From Gymnorhina tibicen (Eukaryota > Chordata > Aves > Passeriformes > Artamidae): 64,000 nt of DNA. The notes below the pieces were generated by a model. It was not told where the DNA came from and did no database searches. It worked only from the letters and a program-made list of their open reading frames with translations. The translations under genes were made by a program, and so were the position numbers. The DNA lies in assembly GCA_013399875.1 (NCBI GenBank), contig VXAZ01002271.1, positions 62,713 to 126,712 of the forward strand. Direction: 5' to 3'. Of the stretch, positions 51,590 to 62,058 are shown piece after piece; position 1 is the stretch's first letter; every line of letters begins with the position of its first letter.

Positions 51590-51618
51590 CTCCTACTCCA
51601 AAAGATGGCAAGAAAAAG
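51590..51618 (+). other. Candidate 29-nt exon of the mir-181 host transcript
   Basis: A strong pyrimidine-rich acceptor (ttgttctttccaccag) precedes 29 bases beginning ctcctactccaaaagatggc, followed by the donor AAAAAG|gtgaga. It is on the plus strand, 0.95 kb upstream of mir-181a-2, the orientation expected of the microRNA host RNA. One frame reads APTPKDGKK without context, so a noncoding exon is more likely. Very short exons are hard to prove without transcript data. Confidence 0.35.
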
Positions 51619-52540
51619 GTGAGACTAATTTTCAGAGAATTCTTTTGATTTTCAGTATCAGCTGATGTTTAATGATACCACTAAAATCAGTCAGTTTAAG
51701 TGCAGGCTACAAACTGTATTCCTGGAGCAAGATTGCTTCAAGCACTTTATTAGACAATACACTTACTGTTAAATTACATGTATCAGCTCAGGGTGTTCAG
51801 AGAGAAACTGCTAGATCCCTAGAACAAGAGAAAATACTCCAAATTTAAAGCAAGTTTCCAGCATTTAACTGTAAATTATCCCCACTGACTCTGTAGGCTC
51901 CACTGCGCTCACAGGAAAGTTATTTCAGATACAGCAGCAGATTTACTTTTTAACAAACAAACTGCAAATAATTCATCTCTCTGGAGCCATGTGAGCCAGG
52001 TGGAAAAGGTGAAGATAATTAGATGCAATGTAGAGATTTAAAGAGATTAAACCCCCTTTTCCTCTTTTCAGGGGAAAGAAGAGTGGGGACAGGAGCTGTG
52101 GAAATACAGACATTATGCACTCCCCTAAGAAGTAGATCCCCTTCTCTCATTTCTGTTGGTTTAGCATTATTGGGTGCCCCCCACCCCCAGTTTATTTGTT
52201 TTTTAAGTGAACTTTATAAAGAAATCAGGATCATTATAAACACCCTTGGTGCTGCTATTGAGAACATGCATATCCACAAGAGGAAAGGCTTTTCCACAAC
52301 TGCAACTCCGATATATTCGAAGCTGGTTTTAAGAAATACTAAGTCAACTCAGCATCCATAACCAGAGTGTTACACTTCTGCAATTCATTAGTCCTCGAGG
52401 TTCCATTCCATAATTAAAATACTTTGCAGTTTAAGGCTTTACAATAAAGAATGTGCAGTCCTCAGCAGTGTTTCCACTGCCAGTCTATGGAAAACATATG
52501 CATGGAAAATGTGTACAGTGCATGTGTACAGCCATCTTTG

Positions 52541-52625
52541 GATAGCTTCAGTGAACATTCAACGCTGTCGGTGAGTTTGAGAACTAGAAAAAACCATCGA
52601 CCGTTGACTGTACCTTGAGGTTTAT
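52541..52625 (+). ncRNA. MIR181A2: mir-181a-2 microRNA precursor
   Basis: The 5' mature arm, miR-181a-5p, is complete at 52554-52576 (seed ACATTCA, then ACGCTGTCGGTGAGT), identical to the form conserved across vertebrates. The 3' arm is at 52593-52614, starting accatcgaccgttgac. A short loop (ttgagaactagaaaa) separates the arms, and the stem continues outward with cttca pairing to tgagg. miR-181 represses many targets in lymphocyte, neural and muscle development. Synteny inside NR6A1, antisense, and the neighbouring mir-181b-2 identify the locus as the a-2 copy. The 3' arm is one base from the human a-1 star sequence and two from human a-2. Confidence 0.97.
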
Positions 52626-53963
52626 CACAAACCCTCTGTTAAATGGAAAGCCTGAACCTTCAGAGATTTCACATGTGGTTGCCATTAGCAGGTCATGATT
52701 TACAGATTATATTAAGAGCTACAGAGGTTGAGTTTTTCCAGTTCTACTTTCTCTAAAAGTGAATTGGTGTATAAGAAATGCTTGTTTTGTCTTAAAAAAA
52801 AAAAAAAAAGAATTAAAGCTTTATACTAGCATAGAATTTCTGCAGAACAGAGTGTAAGAGATCAATGGAAGGTTTTGTATGGGCAGCACAAAAGCAGGAA
52901 CGTATCCACACCATATGGGACACTTGGAAACAAATCTGAGCACGGTATATATTCAAAATAGTAGAACACAGGCCAGATCAGGAGGGGAAATCTCATTTCC
53001 ATTTGGGCTGGCAACTTGAGCTTTGCTGGAAAAAGCTTTGGAATGTCAGTTCATTTGCTCCCAGGAACCTGCACTGGCTTTCAGCAGCTGCTCACCGGGA
53101 ATGCCGGGCGAGGAGCGGCTCCCTCCCAGCCAGGTCCAGCTGCTCCCGCGGCTCAGGCTGTCGCTCTGCAGCCAGGCAAGCAAGGAACCAGCCTTCCTTT
53201 CAAAGGAACAGAAAGCCAAGGGCTCGGGCACCTCAGTGGTACCTACGTGGAGCCTTTTCCAGCCCCGCTGGGTGACCAGGACTGCAGGCTCTGGCAGCGT
53301 GTGCCTTCACAAGGGTGCAGGCACTTGTTTTGCCCTCACAGGGACTGCAGAATCCATAAAATAAGAAAAGACCCAAAGCACGTGCCAGGGAATATTGTCT
53401 TGGGTTGTTCTACAAGAAGAGATCTTCTAACATGTATAATTAACTACATGTATAGTTGTGTTACTACTAACTAACATGTATAATTCTACTTCTGTACATG
53501 GTCACAGATGGGCAGCACTTAACAGAAAAAGAAAAAAACCCCACCCCATCTCAAGCTGAAGAGAAAGCACAGGCTGGTGAAAGTTAAAGCTGTTCCCTTC
53601 AAACACACCTGGCACCTTTATGTGCTTATATCAGATCACCGTTGGGCACTAAGGTATCAAACAGGCCTTTGTCAAAATGGGTGCCAGTGGAGAGTGGTTC
53701 GGCTGGTAATTACCTGCTCCATCAACTACAGACCAGCTATTCCTGACCGCAAAAATCTGTAGTAGAAGTGGAGTAATCAAGCAAAAATAATCACCCTTAC
53801 AAAACAAAAGGTGATTTATATATTATTTTTTATGTAGTTTCTAAAGAGGAATACTTTCTACCCCTCTCCCCGTGAACGTTTGCTTGCCAGAATCACCAGG
53901 ACTTGGCAGCTGCCAAAGGGACTGTTCCATGTGACAGCACTGCCACCGTGGCATCTTCAGCAT
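52626..53963 (+). other. Spacer between the two mir-181 genes
   Basis: Spacer of 1.3 kb between the microRNA hairpins. It contains a 16-base A-run near 52794 and a GC-rich stretch (53090-53290) with overlapping plus-strand open frames that match nothing known. A short direct repeat of aacatgtataatt occurs near 53430 and 53473. Confidence 0.7.
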
Positions 53964-54052
53964 CTAATGGCTGCAATCAACATTCATTGCTGTCGGTGGG
54001 TTTTCATTTCTGTCAACTCACTGATCAATGAATGCAAACTGCGGACCAGCCA
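53964..54052 (+). ncRNA. MIR181B2: mir-181b-2 microRNA precursor
   Basis: The mature miR-181b-5p is complete at 53979-54001 (seed ACATTCA, then TTGCTGTCGGTGGGT). The 3' arm lies at 54017-54036, starting ctcactgatcaatgaatg. The flanks ctaatggctgca and aaactgcggacca match the human mir-181b-2 precursor closely, while the loop (ttttcatttctgtcaa) differs. It is 1.43 kb downstream of mir-181a-2 on the same strand and is expected to be processed from one host transcript, antisense to NR6A1. Confidence 0.97.
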
Positions 54053-57000
54053 GCCAAGGACCACCCGCTCGGACAGCCCAGGACCACCCACTCAGATGGC
54101 CAGGGTGGCTTTTCTGGCAAGAAAAGCGACACTTTTGCCAAAGAAATGCCATGTCCAAGTTCTGCCTCCCAGAACTGTGTAAGGCATGTCTATGGCTGTG
54201 CCATTGTCCCACCAGAGAAGTTCAGGACACGTCATCCAGCTCCTTCATGAGCAAATCTGAGTGCTAATTAAGAACTGCACAGGGATTTTCAAAGGAGCAG
54301 AACAGTTGAGGAACTAGTTCAGTTTTAATAAAAGTGACGCCCAGTTGGCAAATCTATCAGTAAAGCAAAACCCTACAGTTTTACCAGGTTGTAGGAAATT
54401 AAACTTCCTCCTGAGCGAGCCAAGCTACGGAACAGCACTGGTCCTACAAAGGGACCAGTGAGAGATGAAAAGGAACTGAAGCTGTGGGGCTTTGTATTAA
54501 CGGGGATGAGAATGGGAAGAAGCAAAGCAGAAAATAGTGATTTAAGGTACTGCTGCAGAGAACATTCTTCAGGGCTGTGGTGGGCAGGGCCAGCTTCAAT
54601 TATACTGGAAAGGCCGGGAGCTGGAGCTGACTGCCTGGGGCAGGCAGGACCTTCCTGCTCTGCGGCTGTGCAGGGAGGACCAAGACACATCTCTGCGTGA
54701 CAGACACAACTGACGCTGCTGTGAGACAGAGGAGCAGCCTCTCGAGCTGCCCTCCAAGTGTTTTTCCATGACTGGCATGACATACCCATTCCCAGCAATG
54801 CCCCTGTCTCTGGACAGGGCGAGGCAGTAAAGAAAGGAGGCCCCTGTGGTGTCCCCCACACCACTCAGAGCAGGGATGCTGGATCCCACTCTGCTCAGCA
54901 GTGGTGTCAGTCAATTCCCTGTGCAGTAAAGGGTCTAAGCACTTCTCTTACGCCTTGTTTGCTCCTCCAGTTGCTCACAGGATTATCCTGAAGCAGCCTG
55001 TTCAGGCACGCTGTGCTGCTATCCCACAGGAACCGTGTCCCTCAGCTCACTGTACAGCTCAAGTCAGAACAACTCACCACGGACTTGTAAACTCCAGTTT
55101 GGTGAATATTCAAAATAAATCTGCTTGTTCTGTTAAAAGACTTTTAAACTTGTTCAGTTTTACGCAGGAACAGCTCCACCAAGTTCAACAGCTACACGCT
55201 AAAGAGACTGAACTTTGCAAAAGCGGAGTTTGAGGGAAAATCTCCCCGCTCCCTGAGTCTTGACAGCAAAGGGCCCTGTTCAGTCACCCCCAGTGAGCAC
55301 TTCCACCAACACCCTGGGTAAGTGCAGTGGTTTGGTACAGGGAATTTACCACAGCAGTGTAACAGTGAGCAGCCCAAAAGCATGTCTGCCGAATTGTTTT
55401 AACATTATGAAAACAAGACAAATGACTCATTTTTGATGCAGTTTGACATTCTGCCTTTGAAATCTCAAATTTTTCAGCATGCTTGGCAGACTCATTCGGA
55501 AGTGAGAGTGCACAATTTGGATTTTTTCCAGAGACATCTTACATGATGTACAAGAAAGCACTTTTGTGTTATTTTAAACAGACATTTCAGCCAACTGGTT
55601 TTCCTCATGTGTACCTGTATGAAAGTAGAAAATACAGAGGTCCTGACAGAGGTGTTCATCTTTACTGCAAGGACATGTGAAAGTAATTCACTGCAATTTC
55701 TCTGAATAAGGCATTTCAGACAAACAGGGAAAATTACAGTAAAAGGGGCCATTACCCCAGTTTGCCAATGCACGACAAGCCAAAGGCTTGAGCAGACACT
55801 CCACACCTCTCAAGTGCTCTGGATGCACAAATAAGCTTAACATTTGGGCTCCTACTCAGCTGTAAAAAATCCTCCAGATTTTTTTTTTCTTTTTTTTTGC
55901 TTTAATCATGTTTGGTAAGGAGACAGCAAAGGAAAAAAACTAAGGGAAGACAGGTTAGCAGGCATGTTCAGAATGTTTTTAAATCCATGCTTGGGAAGCT
56001 TTAGATGTTTGTGTCAGCAACTGTTTGCTGCCTACCAGAGCCACCACCCTGCAGATCGGCCTGCCCTGGGGCACATCGAGGTGACACTGAGCACCAACAC
56101 GTTCAGCGCTGCCACTACAGCCACGGGACAGCTGGGGCTGGAGAAGGCTGGGACCTGCCCAGCAGGAATTGCCAGGGCTCATCCGTCCACGCCGGAGGCC
56201 AGCGAGGGCTGGGTCATCATCGTGACCGACCGGAGTGGCCACCAGCGCTGACCCAGGGATCGAGAGACAGGAAGACATCAAAAGAACTCGAGGAGCTCGG
56301 TTTATTTAGTTTATCAAAAGTTTATATAAATATCTTCACAGGGAACATAGGTTTGACAAGCATTTTCCAGTTTAGCAGAAGATAACAGACATGAAAGCTG
56401 CAGCTAGACAAACTCACGCTAGCAATAAGATACAGTTATTTAAGGGGGAAGGAGGGTCACTCAGCTCATGGTGGACAGCCCTGCCCTTTTTCTGCAGACA
56501 CATTCTGCTGAGAGAATACTATGGAAAATTTAGTTTTGTTTTAATACCTTTCAATGCACAACAGTAAATCTGAGCTATGTCAGGCCACAAAGGTTCAGCA
56601 GAATATTAGCCAATATATCATCATAAACTATACACGTCTCTAGATGACAAATTATTCTACATATGCATTAGCAAATTACCTGTTTCCATATAAAAGTGAT
56701 AAACTGCATGAAAACCTAGCTAGATACCAACAAAGATGTGTTTTATTAATCAACAGGCAAGTAACTGCACACATGTTTACAACTTGGAGCCTACCATGCA
56801 TGCATTCCACGGGGCTGTTCTCATTATAAAGGAAGGAAACATATTTTCACTCCCATCATAGAGGAACCACAGTTCTGCAGTAAAAGTAAGTGCAAGTCCA
56901 CCAGCAGAAAGGCATGTGGAAGGGACAGTGTCCTGGCTCTGGGAGGCTTTTAGTTAGCAGTTGTGAACATCTGAGCGTTACTTTTGAAGTGAGCTGTCAG

Positions 57001-57698
57001 TTAAATGTCTGCCACATTTGAAAAATCCACAGTTCCCAAAGAATGAGATGAAAAGTTGCTCTGAATGAGGGGTTCTCAGCCCTGTTAAGGACACGGTTTC
57101 CCAGTCCCACCAGTCTGACAAGGGCCTGTTGCCATCTAGTGGATTCCCATTGACTGGTCCCTCCGCACCGCAAATGCCACTAGATGGAGCGTTAAGAAGG
57201 AATTCTGAATTCCTACTTTTTTAGGTGTCCAGCAGCTCAGGTTTTCAAAGTCTCAAAAAATTACAGGCCCAGAACTACCCTGAAATTGAGGAGGATTTCA
57301 CCAACTGCTTTCAGTTTCATGAGAAATTCCAGGCTATAGATTTCCAGGTGTAATACTGAAACACTACAGAAAAATACTCCCATGTCAACATAATTTACCT
57401 CCCCTCAGGAGTTTCTATCAGTCACGCAGGCATCTCCTTCACCGAGATATCTCTGGTGGCAACACGTTACCCAACCTGCATTCTGCTGGTGTAAATAGTG
57501 ATGTACAGACCTGGTCTGTGCTACTTTTGTGAGAAATACCTCATCAGCTCTCAGCTGTGGGAATCCCCACTTCCATGAATAAGCATCAGCTCTAAAACTT
57601 CTCCAAGTCTCTACCATGGAGTATCAATTCACATCTCTGGATTATCTCAGAATGAGAAATTCTACCTCGTCACACATGGCAAGAAAAAGGGTACTTAC
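54053..57698. other. Intronic sequence without recognised genes
   Basis: Sequence between mir-181b-2 and the candidate 54-nt NR6A1 exon. A plus-strand open frame at 55483-55680 and several in 54373-54990 show no similarity I recognise. No mobile element identified. Confidence 0.65.
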
Positions 57699-57752
57699 TG
57701 CCCATGGAGTTCATAGGGAGGACAGGAGAGGAGGAACTCATCTGCTCCACAT
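57699..57752 (-). CDS. NR6A1: Candidate upstream coding exon of NR6A1
   Basis: A 54-nt segment with acceptor cattagctacag preceded by a pyrimidine-rich stretch, and a strong donor GGGCA|gtaagt. In the phase required by the zinc-finger exon it reads VEQMSSSSPVLPMNSMG, and joining gives ...[13 protein letters not shown]. It enters and leaves in the same phase, so it could be included or skipped without breaking the frame. The serine-rich, disordered composition suits a nuclear-receptor amino-terminal domain. It does not resemble the human amino terminus I recall, so it may be a lineage-specific or alternatively spliced exon. Confidence 0.5.
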
Positions 57753-60700
57753 CTGTAGCTAATGGGAAAGTGAAAATGAGAAAGATGTGATGTGCATGTT
57801 ACTGAGAAGGTTTTAGTTTGAAAACTTTCATTTACACTGAAATTGAATACGGGTGTCTTCAGTCACCTGAGGAAGCTGCTTTGAGAAGCAGGTAATTTTA
57901 ACAGCATCTGCTTTCCCCCTTTCAATGTATTTCTATCATACACATTATCTGTAGATCTACTTTTCTGAGCAGTCATATTAGTAATTTCTAACTTGTGACG
58001 GTTTGAGAATATCAATTCAGAGCAACTTCCAGCACAAAGAAAGTCTAAATTACATCAGCTTTAAACTGTACACAGAGCATTATTGTGGAATGAAAGGACA
58101 TGGTGATCTCCCATCTGTGTCCAGTGAACCTTCAAAAGATTACTGATCGGAAGAGAGAGCCTCTTGCAAAGACTGGCAAGCTTGCTGGCATTTGATCTGG
58201 AGCAGCATCAGAAACAAAGTGTCTTTAAGCACAGGACACTCCAAAGCTTTATTTTCTAACAGCTGAAAGAAGAAACAGAACTTCCTGCCTGTGTTTGCCA
58301 ATGAAAACCCTCAAAGTCAGAACATGATCAAAAACAAATGCCAGACAGTCCTCTGTGTTTTGGAAAGAATCCACCTTTCCAGGACCCAAACCAGGAGAAA
58401 ACCATCTTGCAGTAACAGGGTCAGTTTTAACCCGAGATTAGGTAAAGCAAAGATGCATTCTTTGGGCTTGATCTCTCTCAAAAGACCACAGCCCCTCCCA
58501 GCACATCACCACCAACACCCAACTCGAGCAGCTGAATCTCCACCTCCATCATTTTAATGCTAGTAGGTCCCACATAATTATATATTCTGTAACTCCTGTT
58601 TAGCTCTAAGACCCAATAAATGCACACTACAAGTTTACATTCCTAACCACAGAACACAGCCCCAGCAGCACAACTCCAGCCCGCAGCCAGGCTTTGCTGC
58701 CAGCCCAAATCCTGCCTTTCACATTCTTGCAATTCCCATTTCACCAGCAGCAGGCAGTTCCCTGAGGACCACTGTTTACACTGAAAGTGCAAAGTTCTGC
58801 TCTAATTAGGCAAACCACAAACAAATGTAAACACTTCAGCAGACCATTTTTACAGAACATGAGAGCAGACACTGCACAACACTGACTAAATCCTCCTGTC
58901 ATACTTTCCTAACACTCCGAGCCTCCTCAGGGTAGCTACTCAAAGCAGCTTTAGTTCATCGTGTTAAACACCAGCCATAGCTGAGAACAGCAACAAACAC
59001 AATTACAGATTTATTCAACAATGCCCTGGCTTGTTCTTGTCCTATTCCCCACTGAATTATCAAGACATTTACTGCCTAGAACATCTACACATTGATTTAT
59101 CATCTTGCTTGGCTCTTGCACCAGTGTTCAGAAAGCTGCATGGGACATGCTGACTGCAGAATTCCCAGCTCTGGATTACACTACACACTTCTCTGATGTG
59201 CTCAGAGAAGAAAAATTATTTTGCATCTTCCTATTTTCCACCGTAATACTATAGTCTCCCTAATTTAGGAACTAACAGGCCATGTACTATACATGTTTTG
59301 TAAGTAAAAAAAAAGATTCTTCATATGTAGTACAGCCATTTCAGGCTCCTGGAAAGAGTTTTGTACTTTTGCCTATTGAAAGCTACGTATGCTCTCACAT
59401 ACAGCCAAATTAAGCCAAAAAATAAGCGCAGGTTAAAGTTACTCTGACTCTTTTGAGAGTGGTGCAGATTCAGCACTGAGCACAACTCGGCTTTCAGGAA
59501 GGCTGAGGGACCAGCTGGGCAGATGGTCACTCCGGGGTTACCTGCTGCTCTGGCACAGAGGTCACTGCCCGGCACGCGGCCAGATGGCACAGGGCACGCA
59601 CTTGAGAAGCTGCTGTGACAGCGACGGCCACTTAGGGCAGTAAGCTACACCTGCCAACATCTGGAATAGTTTATCAAGTATCATTCAAAGAGCAACTAAA
59701 TAATGCATGTGGCCTTCTGAAAAGAGGTTTCTGAGCGGGAAGCGTTTAGAGAGAGGCAGCGCAAATTCTCTAAGTCCTAACAATTTACATTGTTCCCTGT
59801 AATGCCCTGTTACTGGCTGCAAACAACAAAGTGTAACTATTTCCCAGCCATACTTGGAAATTTCAGTTCACGCTTGAAATGATGTGTTTTAATCACTGTG
59901 ATATGTCCACCAATGCAGACACCGTGGTTGCCACCACCCAGCTGCTCACATTTGAGGTTAGAATTCCCTCAGTGTCCTGCCTGGTGCTGCCGGGAACCCG
60001 GCGATCCCACGGCCGTGCAGGAACAGGGCACAGCTGTGGCATCCAAGAGCACCAACACATCAGGATTTCTGTTCCTGTGCTACTACTGGCAGATGGTATT
60101 TATAAAATATTAGTCCAAAATCACACTTTGATTTTTTTTTTAAGTACATGAAAGCACAATTGCTTATTCTACACCTGGCCTTGAATAGATGGATTTAAAG
60201 ATTTCTCTCAATATTAAAAAAATTCAAACAGCTCTTTATGAAACATGGTAATGCTGGTTTGCTCTCTTATCCATAATCCCCCACCCTTCCCTCCAGCCCT
60301 TTTTATCTTCATAATTATATGTAATCCATTAAATTCCTAAAAACAATTCATCTAAGGGAGAGGAGATATGGACTAACAACCAGACTAAGATTTTGGAAAG
60401 TGGTTTGCCCTAAGAGATGAAAAGGACAGAAGTTTGCTCAGCTATGAAGAGCAGCTGGTGCCAATACAAGTATTTACCTCCTGACCTCTCCTCTGCCCAC
60501 TCAGTGAACAGTGCCAATTGTTTTCCTGTATTATATACTGTTTACAAGCCCTGAGTGGCATGAAAGGAATTAATAATTCAGCTCATGGAGCTGATGACCT
60601 TTATTGGGGTACCCCTATTTGCTGAGCAGGAATCAGAGCAAAAAGCTCCCTTGAAGCCACAGGGTTTCTTTAAGAGTTTTTCACTTTACAGCCTAATTGG

Positions 60701-61369
60701 CCACCATAACATAAATCAATTATTTCTCCTGTTTTAAGCAACAATGATACCTATTCTCAACCCCTCGATTTCTAAATTCCCTTGTATCAAGCCAGGCCTT
60801 GTTCTTTGACTTTTACAACGGTCTGGTAAACACACTGGCAAGGCCAGCTTGGAGAGCTTTGCAGGATCAGGAACATTTGAGAACACCAGCAAAAAGAGGT
60901 TATGCTATTTCGAACTTCTCTTGACCTTTGCCTGCCCTTGTCCCTGTTTATGCTAATTGAAGGGGTATATGGGCTACTCCTAGAAATGAACTTAGCCTGA
61001 ACCTGTGACACAGCACTGGACTTTGAAGATGAGTTGTGGTACCCCCTCCCCAGTGCTGTCATCTCACGTATGGGAAGAGCTCGGCAGGTAACTCACGGTA
61101 CCCTGAGCACCGCGGGGATTCCCGAGGTGGGAATGAGCAGAACTCAGTGCTGACTCAGTGAGTCCCATCACGTTCCCCCCTTCCGAGCAGCCGCTGTCCT
61201 GCTGAGGGTCAGTCACACGCGCGGATCCGTGCGGCACGGTCCCAGTGCTGCCCGTGGGGCTGCAAGCAGGAGCTGTGCGTGGCACAGGCTCAGCAGGCAC
61301 AGGATGTTCCAGAGGTGGCTCTGCCACGTCCCACAGAAGGCACCAAGTGCTTCTGTCAACCTCGTGGCC
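57753..61369. other. Intronic sequence without recognised genes
   Basis: Likely NR6A1 intron upstream of the candidate 54-nt exon. A weak exon-like segment at 60478-60525 is discussed under findings. A T-run occurs near 60132. No gene or repeat recognised. Confidence 0.6.
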
Positions 61370-62058
61370 ATGAGCTGTCACAAGCACAGCCTGACTCAGT
61401 TGTGAGGTCCTCCAGGACCTCGGGTCCTCCCTGCTGAGCTGCTCCCCAGCCTGCACCATTCCATGGGGTTATTCCAGTCCAGGTGCAGGACTTGATGTTT
61501 TTGTCTGTTTAACTTTGAAGTTTCAATCAACCTTTTCCTTCAGGTTATTGAGGTCCTTCTGAATAGCAGCTGTGCCCTCCCGAGTATCAACCTGCTGTCT
61601 GTCATCTGCAAGTCTGAGGAGTTTGTCCATCCCACCATCCAGATGGTTGATGAAATTGCTCAATAGTATTGGCCCCAACACTGACTCCCAAGGACAATCA
61701 CAGCATAATGGCCACCAGTTAGTGCTTAAACTCGACTGCCACCCTTTGAACAAAACAGCCCAGGTTTTCACCCCAACTGCCTACAAGGATGACATGGGAG
61801 ACTGCATCAGAAGCCTTGCCTCAGGCTAAGGTTAATGACAAAATTACTCTCTCCTCATTCATGGATCCAGTCATTTCATCACAGAAGGAATGAGGTTGGT
61901 CAGGCATGATCTCTCCCTTTGGAAAACCCACAGTGAATGTTCCCAATTACCTTCCTGTCCTTCAAGTGCCTGGAAATGCCTTTTGGGAAGATTTGCTCCA
62001 TACCCTTCCCACTGAGGGACTGAGACAAGGCTGACCAACTTGCAGTTCCCCAGAGCAG
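61370..62058 (-). mobile_element. Decayed CR1 LINE reverse-transcriptase fragment
   Basis: On the minus strand the sequence reads WESVLGPILLSNFINHLDGG, then DKLLRLADDRQQVDTREGTA and AIQKDLNNLKEKVD. This is a degraded form of the reverse-transcriptase block of CR1 (GSVLGPILFNIFINDL, FADDTK, EGxxAIQRDLDRLEKW). FADD has become LADD, and stops and shifts break the frame on both sides. Further matches such as atgaggttggtcaggcatga extend to about 62058, and agctgctccccagcctg marks the other side. The copy is inactive. Confidence 0.85.
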
